A DNA stretch of 64,000 nucleotides from Mycobacterium yunnanensis (GCF_025823185.1 NZ_JACKVK010000013.1:659151-723150), one strand, 5' to 3'. Counted from the stretch's first letter, positions 15,942-24,837 are shown. Notes: a model not told the origin generated them from the letters alone. Program-made: numbers and translations.

Positions 15942-17483
15942 TCAGCAGGTGGCGCCGGCTGCGGGCACGGTGAGGTCGACAAGGTAGGCGGTGGCGGCCT
16001 CGTCGACGCAGGAGTTGCCCTCGAACACCACCGTGTGCTGGGTGCCGTCGAAGGTCAGCAACGCGCCGTGCAGCTCCTTGGCCAGGTTGACCCCCGCCTG
16101 GTACGGGGTCGCCGGGTCGTGGGTCGTCGAGACCACCAGCACGGGCGGCAGACCAGGTGCGGCCGCGGCGTGCGGCGTGCCAGTCGGCGGCACCGGCCAG
16201 AACGCGCAGTCGTCGAGCGGGGCGTTACCCGTGAACGGCCCATAGCTCATGAACGGAGCCACCTTTCGCGTCTCCTGGTCTTGCTCGACGACCTTGGCAC
16301 GATCGGTGATTGGTGGCCGGTCGACGCACGTCACGGCGATCTGCGCGTCGTTGGTGTTGGCGTAGTGACCCTGGTCGTCGCGTTCGGAGTAGTCGTCGGC
16401 CAGTTGCAGGAGCGTGTCGCCGTGCCCCTGGGCGAGTTCGGTGAGACCCTCGGTGAGCTTCTTCCACGTGCTGGGTGAGTACAGGGCCATGGTGGTGCCG
16501 GTGAGTGCGTCGCCGTAGCTCAGTCCCCGCGGATCGTGAGTGGGCGCCGGCGTGGTCACGAGCGGGTCGACCAGCGAGTGGAAGACGTCGACGGCCTTGG
16601 CCGGGTCGGTGCCCAGCGGACAGCTGGGCGTCTTCGCGCAGTCCGCGGCGTAGGCATCGAAGGCCTTCTGGAAGCCGGCGGCCTGGTTGACGTTGGCTTG
16701 AACCGGGTCGGCGTCGGGGTCGACGGCGCCGTCGAGGATCATCGCGCGCACCTTGTCCGGGTAGGCCTCGGCGTAGGCCGAACCAATGAGGGTGCCGTAG
16801 GAGTAGCCGAGGTAGGTCAGCTTCGCGTCTCCCAACGCGGCGCGCAGCTCGTCGAGATCCTTGACGACACTGGCGGTTCCGACGTTGGCGAGGAAGTCCT
16901 TGCCCATCCGGTCCACACACCGCTGCACGAACTGCTTCTCGGTGTCCTCGATGTGGGCGACCCCCGCGGGGCTGTAGTCCACTTCTGGGTCCGCGCGTTC
17001 GGCGTCGGCCTCGGCGTCGGAGTTGCACCGCACGGCGGGCGTCGACGACCCAATTCCCCGCGGGTCGAATCCGACCAGGTCGAATCGCTCGCGGATCTGC
17101 GGCGGTAGGTTCTCCACCATGCCCACCGCCGCGTCGACCCCGGACTCACCGGGACCCCCGGGGTTGACCACCAGCGACCCGATCTTCTGGCCGGTGGCGG
17201 GGAATCGGATCAGCGCCAGGTTGGCGGTGGCTCCGTCAGGCTTGGCGTAATCGACTGGGACGGTGAGGTTTCCGCACTGCGCGCCTTTGGGGAGTTGGCC
17301 GTCGCCCCCGCCGGACACCACCTGGCAGGGCCCCCACTGGACGGTCTCGGCGGCGCGCTCGGCGCTGGCCTCCGGCTTGCCGTCGACGGTGGCGCCGCAG
17401 CCCGCCGTGGCCACGCCGACGGTCGCGACGACGACCAGGACGAGCATTCGCCGTAAGCTGCCGCGCCCCACGAACACACTCAT
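15942..17483 (-). CDS. caeA: Hip1/CaeA-like alpha/beta-hydrolase, exported serine protease/esterase
   Basis: This 513-residue protein strongly resembles M. tuberculosis Hip1/CaeA (Rv2224c), a cell-envelope serine hydrolase. An N-terminal signal segment ends in ATAGC (Cys29), so it is probably a lipoprotein. Shared segments include PVDYAKPDGATANLALIRFPATG, VVNPGGPGESG, FDLVGFDPRGIGSS and MILDGAVDPDADP. The triad is visible as Ser228 in GYSYG, Asp456 in STTHDPATPY and His483 in GTQHTVVF. ATG 17483 gives a proper signal peptide and puts the nucleophile at residue 228, as in Hip1. In M. tuberculosis the gene lies beside glnA2 and a paralogue (Rv2223c), so this copy is out of that context and may be a paralogue. 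Confidence 0.9.
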   Translation of the reverse strand: MSVFVGRGSLRRMLVLVVVATVGVATAGCGATVDGKPEASAERAAETVQWGPCQVVSGGGDGQLPKGAQCGNLTVPVDYAKPDGATANLALIRFPATGQKIGSLVVNPGGPGESGVDAAVGMVENLPPQIRERFDLVGFDPRGIGSSTPAVRCNSDAEADAERADPEVDYSPAGVAHIEDTEKQFVQRCVDRMGKDFLANVGTASVVKDLDELRAALGDAKLTYLGYSYGTLIGSAYAEAYPDKVRAMILDGAVDPDADPVQANVNQAAGFQKAFDAYAADCAKTPSCPLGTDPAKAVDVFHSLVDPLVTTPAPTHDPRGLSYGDALTGTTMALYSPSTWKKLTEGLTELAQGHGDTLLQLADDYSERDDQGHYANTNDAQIAVTCVDRPPITDRAKVVEQDQETRKVAPFMSYGPFTGNAPLDDCAFWPVPPTGTPHAAAAPGLPPVLVVSTTHDPATPYQAGVNLAKELHGALLTFDGTQHTVVFEGNSCVDEAATAYLVDLTVPAAGATC

Positions 17484-17580
17484 GCCGACGATGCTGCCAG
17501 AGCAACCCTGGAACATCGCTGTGATCGGCTTTCCCCGGCGGGCCTGCGTGGTCGTCCCCGCACCGGGGTATCAGCCAGCC

Positions 17581-17748
17581 ATGGACCAGCAATGTGAAGG
17601 CAGCGGCCGCGAACTTCCGAAGGGCCCGCCGCCCGACGTGGCGACGGCGTGCCCCGTCTGCGGACGCGAGGTGAAGGTCGAGGAGGTCGACGAGGGTCAG
17701 CGGTTCGCCGTCGAGAATCATCAGAAGGTGGTCGACGTCTCGAGCTGA
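17581..17748 (+). CDS. small zinc-ribbon-like hypothetical protein (55 aa)
   Basis: This short ORF starts at ATG 17581 and encodes MDQQCEGSGRELP followed by VATACPVCGREVKVEE. It has Cys at positions 5, 24 and 27, so one CPVCG knuckle plus a single upstream Cys, like a reduced zinc ribbon. No clear ribosome-binding site is seen. It lies between the divergent Hip1-like gene and the convergent LacI gene, which it approaches within 4 bp. The sharp Cys motif and good codon bias favour a real gene; the function is unknown. Confidence 0.6.
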   Translation: MDQQCEGSGRELPKGPPPDVATACPVCGREVKVEEVDEGQRFAVENHQKVVDVSS

Positions 17749-17752
17749 GGAC

Positions 17753-18784
17753 TCACGCCGGGGGCGAGGTCGAGCGCCGGATGCTCAGTGCAGGCTGGTG
17801 CAGGTAGACCCGCCGAGGGTCCTGAGGACGATCCAACCGCTGCAGCAGGAACTTTGCGGCCTGCACCCCGACGGCGAAGTTGCCGTTGTCGACCGACGTC
17901 AGCGAGAGGTGCCGGATGCGAGCCAGATACGTATCGTCGTAACCCACCAGCGAGAGGTCCCGCGGGACCGCCAAGCCCCGATCGTCGGCCGCCGACAGCG
18001 CACCCACACAACTCACGTCGTTGAACGCGAAGATCGCCGTGGGCGGCCGTGCGTGATTCAGCAGCCGCGACGCTGCGGCATAGCCGCCCTCCTCGGTCAT
18101 TCCGGAGATCTCGACGAGCGCGTCGTCGGCGCGGCCCGCCGCGGTCATGGCGTCGAGGAACCCCGTGCGCCGCAGGGTTCCGACGATGCCAGGGCCGGCC
18201 AGGTGGCCGATGCGGCGGTGCCCGAGGTCGAGAAGGTGTTGGGTGGCCAGCCGAGCGCCGATGACGTCATCGTCGGCGGCGACGTCGACTGTTGGCAAGT
18301 TCGGCTCGTGGGTACCTGCGACGACGACGGGAACCGTTGCGGCGGCACGCTCGATCGCGTCGCCGAGTTCGGTGGTGCCGACGACGACCAGTCCGTCGAC
18401 CCGTTGCGCGAGAAGGGTTTCGACGGTGTCGCGACCGACACGCCGGTCGAGGTGGCTGTCGGCCAGCACCGGTGCCATCCCCACCGCGTCGAGGGTCGTG
18501 GTGAGCCCCTCCAATAGGGAGACGAACCACGGGTTGCGCAGATCGTTGAGCATCACTCCCACGGTCGCGCTGCGTGACTCCGACAATCCCCTGGCAATGG
18601 CGTTGGGCCGGTAGCCAAGATCGGTCATCGCGGCCAGGACGGTGTCGCGTCGCGCGGCGCTGACGTTCGGTTCGCCGCGCAGGACCCGCGACACCAGCGA
18701 CTTGGACACCCCGGCGTGGGCTGCGACGTCCCGGATGGTCGCGGGGCGGCCGCGACCATCCGGTGGAGTCATGGGCATCAGCAT
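17753..18784 (-). CDS. LacI family transcriptional regulator
   Basis: This 343-residue regulator has an N-terminal LacI helix-turn-helix with hinge (PATIRDVAAHAGVSKSLVSRVLRGEPNVSAARRDTVLAAMTDLGYRPNAIAR) and a periplasmic-binding-protein-like effector domain (VGVMLNDLRNPWFVSLLEGL ... AIFAFNDVSCVGALSAADDRGLAVPRDLSLVGYDDT). ATG 18784 is chosen because AAGGAT lies upstream at good spacing; two further in-frame ATGs follow closely. It is divergent from two sugar-dehydrogenase genes, and a perfect 14-bp palindrome lies in the gap, so it probably represses them and itself in response to a sugar or polyol. Confidence 0.9.
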   Translation of the reverse strand: MLMPMTPPDGRGRPATIRDVAAHAGVSKSLVSRVLRGEPNVSAARRDTVLAAMTDLGYRPNAIARGLSESRSATVGVMLNDLRNPWFVSLLEGLTTTLDAVGMAPVLADSHLDRRVGRDTVETLLAQRVDGLVVVGTTELGDAIERAAATVPVVVAGTHEPNLPTVDVAADDDVIGARLATQHLLDLGHRRIGHLAGPGIVGTLRRTGFLDAMTAAGRADDALVEISGMTEEGGYAAASRLLNHARPPTAIFAFNDVSCVGALSAADDRGLAVPRDLSLVGYDDTYLARIRHLSLTSVDNGNFAVGVQAAKFLLQRLDRPQDPRRVYLHQPALSIRRSTSPPA

Positions 18785-18816
18785 ATTGATCCTTCGGCGC
18801 TCAGCCCGTACGTTAC

Positions 18817-18830
18817 TGGGACCGGTCCCA
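18817..18830. promoter_or_regulatory. LacI-type operator, perfect palindrome
   Basis: TGGGACCGGTCCCA is a perfect 14-bp palindrome with the central CG step typical of LacI-family operators. It lies in the 73-bp gap between the LacI start codon and the divergent dehydrogenase, 27 bp upstream of the latter's GTG, so it could control both genes. Confidence 0.65.
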
Positions 18831-18857
18831 TTTTGTCCATCATTAAAGGAGAGCGCC

Positions 18858-20036
18858 GTGAGTGCACGAGGAGACCGCCGACTGGCCGCAGGCATGGTCG
18901 GCGGCGGCGATGGCGCCGACATCGGGAAGACGCACCGCCACGCCATGCGCCTCGACGATCAGTACGTCCTGGCCGCCGGGGTGTTCGGCCGCACCGCGGA
19001 CACCGCCGCCCGGGTGGCCCGCGACCTCGGCGTGGACCGGGTCTACCGAGACCACCACGAGATGGCGGCCGCCGAGAGCGACCGGCCCGACGGCGTCGAC
19101 GTGGTCACCATCGCCACCCCCAACGACAGCCACTTCGACGTCGCACGCGCGTTCCTGCAGGTCGGCATCTCGGTGGTCTGTGAGAAGCCGCTGACCCGGG
19201 ATTCCACGAGCTCGGCAGAGTTGACGGCGATCGCGGAGTCGACGGGCGCCATTCTCGCCGTCCCTCACTGCTATTCGGCCTACGCGATGGTGCGGCACGC
19301 GGCGCGGCTCGTCCGTGACGGGGCGCTAGGCGACATCCGACTGGTCGTCGTCGAGCACGCCTCGGGGTGGGCGTCGACTCCGCTGGAACTCGGCGACCAC
19401 CGGCAGGCACGCTGGCGCACCGATCCCGACGTCGCCGGATTCCCCAGCGTGCTCAGCGATCTCGGCACCCACGCCCTGCACCTGCTGCGCTACGTCACGG
19501 GTCTGGAACCCGTCAGGGTCTCGGCCGAACTGACGACGCTCGTGCCGGGACGACGGGTCTTCGACAACGCCTCTGTGCGACTGACCCTCTCGAACGGCGC
19601 CCCGGCGACCCTGTGGGCCAGCATGGCCGCCACCGGCAACGAGCACGGTCTGCGTCTGCGCGTCTTCGGCGAACAGGCGGCCCTGGAGTGGCGCCACGAA
19701 GATCCTCAGCACCTCACGCTTCGCGGCAGGGACGGCGCCGCGACGATCCTCGCCCAGGGCATGGGCTCGCTGTCGGAGGACGCCACCCGGCTGACCCGGC
19801 CCGGTATGGGACATCCCGAGGGCTTCATCGAGGCGTTCGCCAACTTCTACCGCGATCTGGCCGACCTGCTGCGCGCCCGTCGCGACGGCACCGCCCCACC
19901 GGCCCGCGAGCTGTCCATCCCCACCGGCGTCGACGGTCTGATCGGCGTCCACTTCGTCGAGACGGCAGCGGCGTCGCACGCCCTGGACGGCGCCTGGGTC
20001 GACGCCCCGTCCGCGCGTGTGATGGCGGGTGTCTGA
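18858..20036 (+). CDS. Gfo/Idh/MocA family oxidoreductase
   Basis: This 392-residue NAD(P)-dependent dehydrogenase begins with the nucleotide-binding segment AAGMVGGGDGADIGKTHRHAM. It contains VVTIATPNDSHFDVARAFLQVGISVVCEKPLT, with the family EKP motif, and DLGTHALHLLRYVTG, with the catalytic His region. The GTG at 18858 follows AAAGGAG. It is the first gene after the LacI operator and is followed 1 bp after its stop by a second dehydrogenase, so the two probably act in one polyol pathway. The substrate is not evident. The Rossmann loop is GGGDGAD rather than the more usual GxGxxG. Confidence 0.85.
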   Translation: MSARGDRRLAAGMVGGGDGADIGKTHRHAMRLDDQYVLAAGVFGRTADTAARVARDLGVDRVYRDHHEMAAAESDRPDGVDVVTIATPNDSHFDVARAFLQVGISVVCEKPLTRDSTSSAELTAIAESTGAILAVPHCYSAYAMVRHAARLVRDGALGDIRLVVVEHASGWASTPLELGDHRQARWRTDPDVAGFPSVLSDLGTHALHLLRYVTGLEPVRVSAELTTLVPGRRVFDNASVRLTLSNGAPATLWASMAATGNEHGLRLRVFGEQAALEWRHEDPQHLTLRGRDGAATILAQGMGSLSEDATRLTRPGMGHPEGFIEAFANFYRDLADLLRARRDGTAPPARELSIPTGVDGLIGVHFVETAAASHALDGAWVDAPSARVMAGV

Positions 20037-20037
20037 G

Positions 20038-21063
20038 ATGCCCCGGATCGCGTTGATCGGCGCGGGCTTCATCGGCGGCGTTCACGCCGCCAACCTGGCC
20101 GCGCACCCCGACGTCGACTTCGCGCTCGTCCACGACATCGATGTCGCTCGCACCGAATCCATTGCCGCCAAACATCATTGCCGCGCTGCGGCTCATCTCG
20201 CCGAAGCCTTCGATCCCGCCGTCGTCGATGCGGTGCTCATCGCATCCTCGACCGACGCCCACGCCGATCATCTGCGGCTTGCTGCCTCAGCGGGCCTGCC
20301 GATGCTGTGCGAGAAGCCCGTCGACCTCGATCTCGCGCGAGCGACCGACGTCGTCGGCTACGTCCACGAGCGGGGCGTCACCGCGATGGTGGACTTCAAC
20401 CGCCGGTTCGACCGCGACTACGCCGAATTGCAGCGCGTCGTCGCCGCCGGCGAGGTCGGAGACGTGTACCTCATTCAAATGACCACCCGCGGTCCAGCGA
20501 TGCCCCCGTTGTCCTACGTCGCCGTCTCCGGAGGTCAGATGAGGGATCAGACCGTGCACTTCTTCGACTTGGCTCGCTGGATCTCCGGACTCGATCCGGT
20601 GGCGGTGTTCGCCACCGGATCGACCCTCGTCGAACCGCGGCTCGCAGAGTACGGCGACGTCGACCTCTCGGCAGTGACGCTCCGACTGCCGGGAGGCGCG
20701 CTGGTCCAGATCGACAGCGCCCGCCAGATCGGCTACGGCTACGACGAGCGCATCGAAGTGCTCGGGTCGACCGGCATGGTCGAGGCGCGGCGACACCGCC
20801 GCGGCGCCGTCGTCCGTTACGGCGCAGGCCACGACGTCGGCGACGGTATGCACGCCGGGTGGTTCGAACGAGTGGCGCCGACTTATCGGGCGGCGCTCGA
20901 CCACTTCGTCGACGCGCTCCGCGACGGAGGCCCGGTCGGCCCCGATCTCGGCGAGGCGCTCAAGGCCCAGGCTGTCGCCGAGGCGGCGAGCCGGTCCCTG
21001 GCCAGCGGCGAGATGGAACGGGTTCACTATCCGTCTCCGAGAGCGACACCGGTGGACGTTTGA
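20038..21063 (+). CDS. Gfo/Idh/MocA oxidoreductase, inositol 2-dehydrogenase-like
   Basis: This 341-residue dehydrogenase has the Rossmann motif IGAGFIGGVHA, the EKPVDLDL motif, VDFNRRFDRDYAELQ, QMTTRGPAMPPLSYVAVSGGQMRDQTVHFFDLARW and YGYDERIEVLGSTGMVEA. These are the marks of the IdhA/Corynebacterium IolG branch of inositol dehydrogenases, distinct from the Bacillus-like iolG at 12134. The ATG at 20038 is preferred to an in-frame GTG three codons upstream that overlaps the preceding gene. It is probably co-transcribed with the first dehydrogenase under LacI control. Inositol, scyllo-inositol or a related polyol is a likely substrate, by inference. Confidence 0.85.
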   Translation: MPRIALIGAGFIGGVHAANLAAHPDVDFALVHDIDVARTESIAAKHHCRAAAHLAEAFDPAVVDAVLIASSTDAHADHLRLAASAGLPMLCEKPVDLDLARATDVVGYVHERGVTAMVDFNRRFDRDYAELQRVVAAGEVGDVYLIQMTTRGPAMPPLSYVAVSGGQMRDQTVHFFDLARWISGLDPVAVFATGSTLVEPRLAEYGDVDLSAVTLRLPGGALVQIDSARQIGYGYDERIEVLGSTGMVEARRHRRGAVVRYGAGHDVGDGMHAGWFERVAPTYRAALDHFVDALRDGGPVGPDLGEALKAQAVAEAASRSLASGEMERVHYPSPRATPVDV

Positions 21064-21110
21064 GTCGACCTCCCCGGTGACGCCGGCGACCGGGGTGACA
21101 CTCTGGCACC

Positions 21111-21902
21111 GTGCCGAATGAACCCACCACCGTCGTTCGATCCGCCACCCCGTCGGGTGCCGAACTGGCCGTCCTCACCTTCGACCACGGCCCGCTGAAC
21201 CTCTTCGATCAGGCCATGTTCGACTCGCTGACGGCCAACGTCGCAGCGCTCGCCGCCGACCCGCCCCGCGCCGTGCTGTTACGCGCGGAGGGCAAGGTGA
21301 ACTCGGCGGGCGTGGACGTGCACGTCTTCCAGGGGCTGACCCCTCAGCAGGGCGCCGACCTCTGGCGCACGCTGTTCACCCAAATCATCGCGCCCATCGA
21401 GGCGTTGCCCTGCCCGGTCGTCTTCGCCGCACACGGCCTGACTCTCACCGCGGCGTTCGAGATCGCCCTGGCGTGCGACGTCATCCTGGCCGGGCCGCGC
21501 GCCAAGTTCGGACTCGTCGAGACCGTCGTCGGGCTGACGCCGTCCATGGGCGGACCCCAGCGTCTGGCCGAGCGCGCCGGGTCGGGCCGGGCCCGGGAGC
21601 TGGTCATGACGGGTGACCTGTACGACGCGGCCACGATGGCGGAGTGGGGCGTGGTCAACGCCGTCCACGACGACGTCGAGTCGGCGGCTCGCGCATTGGC
21701 CGCGCGCTTGGCCGACGGACCGACGAAGGCACACGCCGCGACGAGGCAGATCATCGCCGCGTGGCGCTCGGGCGGTGTCGGCCACGCCGACGACGTCACC
21801 CCGGAGGTCTCGGGTGCGCTGTTCGCGACCGAGGACCTCAGGGGCGCCGTCGCGAGCTTCTTGGAGAACGGCCCGGGCAAGGCGACATATCGGGGGCGCT
21901 AG
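21111..21902 (+). CDS. enoyl-CoA hydratase/isomerase family protein
   Basis: This 263-residue crotonase-fold protein has an oxyanion-hole segment (RAEGKVNSAGVDVHVFQG) and the active-site region LTAAFEIALACDVILAGPRAKFGLVETVVGLTPSMGGPQRLAERAG. Both catalytic-type Glu positions of enoyl-CoA hydratases appear occupied (AFEIA and FGLVE). It probably hydrates or isomerises an acyl-CoA; the substrate is unknown. The start is GTG 21111. Its stop overlaps the stop of the convergent SnoaL-like gene. Confidence 0.85.
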   Translation: MPNEPTTVVRSATPSGAELAVLTFDHGPLNLFDQAMFDSLTANVAALAADPPRAVLLRAEGKVNSAGVDVHVFQGLTPQQGADLWRTLFTQIIAPIEALPCPVVFAAHGLTLTAAFEIALACDVILAGPRAKFGLVETVVGLTPSMGGPQRLAERAGSGRARELVMTGDLYDAATMAEWGVVNAVHDDVESAARALAARLADGPTKAHAATRQIIAAWRSGGVGHADDVTPEVSGALFATEDLRGAVASFLENGPGKATYRGR

Positions 21903-22291
21903 ATGCTCGAGACCTGCTTCTTGCCGAACAAGCGCTCCAACATGGCCGTGTCGCCGTACACCCGAACGTGGGCGACCTTGCCGTCGCGAATGGTGAACAC
22001 GTTGGCGCCCTGGCTGGTCTCGCCGTCGAGGCTGACGTCGCCGATCGCGACCACGGTGTCGCCGTCCGCGACGAATCGAGTCGGTGTCACCGTCGCCGAC
22101 TTCTCGGCCATTCGCGCGAGCAGCCCGCCGAGTTCACCCTTGCCGTGATAGGTCCCGCTGATGGTGCTCTCGCCGGGCTGCACCCATTCGACGTTGTCGT
22201 CGAGCATGCTCATGAGCCGTTCCACGTCGCCGGCTGCGAAGGCGTCGTAACCCTTCTTGATCAGCTCGACGTGGTCTTGTTCCTCCGACAT
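21899..22291 (-). CDS. SnoaL-like / NTF2-fold protein
   Basis: This 130-residue protein has the NTF2-like pattern of SnoaL relatives: LIKKGYDAFAAGDVERLMSMLDDNVEWVQPGES, then TYHGKGELGGLLARMAEKS and strands VTPTRFVADGDTVVAIGDVS and ANVFTIRDGKVAHVRVYGDTAMLERLFG. Such proteins are small isomerases, cyclases or ligand-binding domains; nothing here fixes a substrate. ATG 22291 was chosen because the fold begins there, with GGGGATGGG upstream; the open frame extends further but in low-complexity sequence. Confidence 0.82.
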   Translation of the reverse strand: MSEEQDHVELIKKGYDAFAAGDVERLMSMLDDNVEWVQPGESTISGTYHGKGELGGLLARMAEKSATVTPTRFVADGDTVVAIGDVSLDGETSQGANVFTIRDGKVAHVRVYGDTAMLERLFGKKQVSSI

Positions 22292-22390
22292 CGTCCCATC
22301 CCCTTCCGTATGCGTCTGGACCCTTGCCAGACAAGCACCGTCGCGAGCGCGGCACATCGTTCGAACGGTTGAGATTCGACGGCGTACGCA

Positions 22391-22433
22391 AACGGGGCGC
22401 CCACCCGCGGACGACTGCGGTGGGTGCCCCGTT
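22391..22433 (-). terminator. hairpin downstream of the type III glutamine synthetase
   Basis: Two 15-base arms (22391-22405 and 22419-22433) pair with a single mismatch across a 13-base loop, just after the glutamine synthetase stop. There is no U-tract, as is common for mycobacterial terminators. Confidence 0.6.
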
Positions 22434-22446
22434 CGACGAGGATCGA

Positions 22447-24621
22447 TCAGAGGATGTAGAGCATCTCCTGGTAGGTCGGCAGCGGCCAAAGATCATCCGC
22501 CACTAGGCCTTCCAAGGTGTCGGCGGCCGCACGGACCGCGTCCATCAGCCCCAGCAGGCTCTGCGCATGCGCGGCCTCTTCGGCTGCGGTGTCCCCGCCG
22601 TGGGCGGCCATCGCCGTCTTGAGCGCCCCCAACGCACTCGTCAGCTCCGAGATCGGCGTCGAGACCATGTCCAGCAGCGTGGTGTCGGGCTCGATGCCCG
22701 CCGCCTTGAGCGTCGCCACGTTGGAGGCCAACTCGGTCTGGTAGCGAACGGCTGCAGGCAGAATCACCGTCGACCCGATTTCCAACGTCAACTTCGCTTC
22801 GACGTTGACCGTCAGCACGTAGGTCTCGTAACGGACCTCCTCGCGGCTGTGCAGCTCGCGCGCGTTGAAGACGCCGTACTTCTCGAAGACCTCGATCGCC
22901 TCCGGCTTGCCCAGCTCAGGGATGGCGTCGAGCGTGGTCTTGAGGTTCGGCAGCCCGCGCTCGGCGGCCTCGACCTGCCAATTGTCGGAGTAACCGTCGC
23001 CGTTGAACACCACTGCACCGTGCTCGGTGATGATCTCGGTGAGCAGCTTCTGCACCGACTCGTCGAAGTCCTCGCCGTCACCGACGGCCTTCTCCAGCCA
23101 CGTCGCCATGTAGTCCAGCGAGTCGGCCATGATCGTGTTCAGGATGATCATCGGTACGTTGATGGTCTGTCCCGAGCCCGGTGCACGGAACTCGAACCTG
23201 TTGCCGGTGAACGCAAATGGGCTGGTGCGGTTGCGGTCGCCCGGATCGGTAGGCAGCACCGGCAGGGTGTCGACGCCGATGATCATCGTGCCCTTGCCCT
23301 TGGACGACGTCGCCGCGCCCTTGGCGATCTGCTCGAACACGTCGGCCAGCTGATCGCCCAGGAAGATCGAGATGATCGCCGGCGGAGCCTCGTTGGCGCC
23401 GAGGCGGTGGTCGTTGGTGGCCGAGGCCACCGAGACCCGCAGCAGACCGGCGAACTTGTGCACCGCGCGGATGACCGCGGCGCAGAACACCAGGAACTGC
23501 GCGTTCTCGTGCGGCGTGTCACCCGGCACCAGCAGGCTGCCGAATTGCGAGTTGCCCAGGGAGAAGTTGACGTGCTTGCCCGACCCGTTGACCCCGGCGA
23601 ACGGCTTCTCGTGGAAGAGGCACTCCATGCCGTGCTTCTTGGCGATGTTCTTGAACGTCGTCATCAGCAACTGCTGGTGGTCGGCGGCGATGTTCGCGCG
23701 TTCGAACATCGGCGCGATCTCGAATTGTCCTGGGGCTACCTCGTTGTGGCGGGTCTTGGCCGGGATGCCGAGCTTGAACAGCTCACGCTCGGTGTCCATC
23801 ATGAAGCCCAGCACGCGGTCCGGGATCGCGCCGAAGTAGTGGTCGTCGAATTCCTGACCCTTGGGCGGCTTGGCGCCGAACAGCGTGCGGCCCGCGTTGA
23901 TCAGGTCGGGCCGAGCCAGGAAGAAGTGCCGGTCGACGAGGAAGTACTCCTGCTCGGGTCCGCAGAACGACACGATGTGGTCGAAGTCTTCGTGGCCGAA
24001 CAACTTCAGGATGCGCTCGGCCTGCGCGCCCATGGCCTGCTGGCTGCGCAGCAGCGGCGTCTTGTAGTCCAGCGCCTCACCGGTCATCGAGACGAAGACC
24101 GTCGGGATGCACAGCGTGTTGCCGTTGGGGTTCTCCAGGATGTAGGCCGGGCTGGTGACGTCCCAGCCGGTGTAACCGCGCGCCTCGAAGGTGCTGCGCA
24201 GCCCGCCCGACGGGAAGCTCGACGCGTCGGGCTCGCCCTGAATGAGGGTCTTGCCGGCGAACTCCGCCAGCGTCTGACCGTCGCCGACCGGCTCGAGGAA
24301 GCTGTCGTGCTTCTCCGCGGTCAGTCCGGTCATCGGATAGAAGACGTGGGCGTAGTGGGTCGCGCCCTTGCTCAACGCCCAGTCCTTCATGACCGAGGCG
24401 ACCGAGTCCGCGATGGCGGGGTCGAGCTTGGCGCCCTTCTCGATCGTGGCGACGACGGACTTGTAGGCCGCCTTCGGCAACCTCAAGCGCATCTCGGCCA
24501 GTGTGAAGACGTTGGCGCCCCAGATCTCACCGGGCGCCTCGGTGGGGTCGAAGCTGTACGCAGGAGGCACGTAGGCCTCGACGTTGTTGATCGCCTGCAG
24601 ACGGACCGCATTTCCGCTCAA
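22447..24621 (-). CDS. glutamine synthetase, type III
   Basis: This 724-residue enzyme has the length and motifs of type III glutamine synthetase (GSIII), which makes glutamine from glutamate, ammonia and ATP and is unrelated in size to the 470-residue GlnA1 of mycobacteria. Visible motifs are FCGPEQEYFLVD (metal-binding Glu), HNEVAPGQFEIAPMFE, HEKPFAGVNGSGKHVNFSLG, RLGANEAPPAIISIFLG and RTSPFAFTGNRFEFRAPGS. TTG 24621 is chosen: it has AGAGGA upstream and the protein starts MSGNAVRLQAINNVEAYVPP. GSIII lacks the adenylylation site of GlnA-type enzymes. A hairpin terminator follows. Confidence 0.92.
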   Translation of the reverse strand: MSGNAVRLQAINNVEAYVPPAYSFDPTEAPGEIWGANVFTLAEMRLRLPKAAYKSVVATIEKGAKLDPAIADSVASVMKDWALSKGATHYAHVFYPMTGLTAEKHDSFLEPVGDGQTLAEFAGKTLIQGEPDASSFPSGGLRSTFEARGYTGWDVTSPAYILENPNGNTLCIPTVFVSMTGEALDYKTPLLRSQQAMGAQAERILKLFGHEDFDHIVSFCGPEQEYFLVDRHFFLARPDLINAGRTLFGAKPPKGQEFDDHYFGAIPDRVLGFMMDTERELFKLGIPAKTRHNEVAPGQFEIAPMFERANIAADHQQLLMTTFKNIAKKHGMECLFHEKPFAGVNGSGKHVNFSLGNSQFGSLLVPGDTPHENAQFLVFCAAVIRAVHKFAGLLRVSVASATNDHRLGANEAPPAIISIFLGDQLADVFEQIAKGAATSSKGKGTMIIGVDTLPVLPTDPGDRNRTSPFAFTGNRFEFRAPGSGQTINVPMIILNTIMADSLDYMATWLEKAVGDGEDFDESVQKLLTEIITEHGAVVFNGDGYSDNWQVEAAERGLPNLKTTLDAIPELGKPEAIEVFEKYGVFNARELHSREEVRYETYVLTVNVEAKLTLEIGSTVILPAAVRYQTELASNVATLKAAGIEPDTTLLDMVSTPISELTSALGALKTAMAAHGGDTAAEEAAHAQSLLGLMDAVRAAADTLEGLVADDLWPLPTYQEMLYIL

Positions 24622-24837
24622 TGGAGTTCCTCTTCCCGCGCACGTCCGCAACCGTTTACGGACTGACGGCTCACGATAGGAATGCGTTGTTCCGGGACTG
24701 TTACGCGCACGTCACCGACAGAAGGCGTCCCGAGCGTGCATCGATGGCAACGCGAGTCCCGCAATTCATCCACAGGATCAACGATCGACGCCGGCCGACG
24801 CCACGGATCCGTCGGACCGCACCCCGACCGTTGCAGC

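Noticed and set aside
22567..24666. A 699-codon open frame antisense to glutamine synthetase III
   Set aside because: Composition is typical of a complementary-strand artefact, and GSIII on the minus strand has all its motifs.
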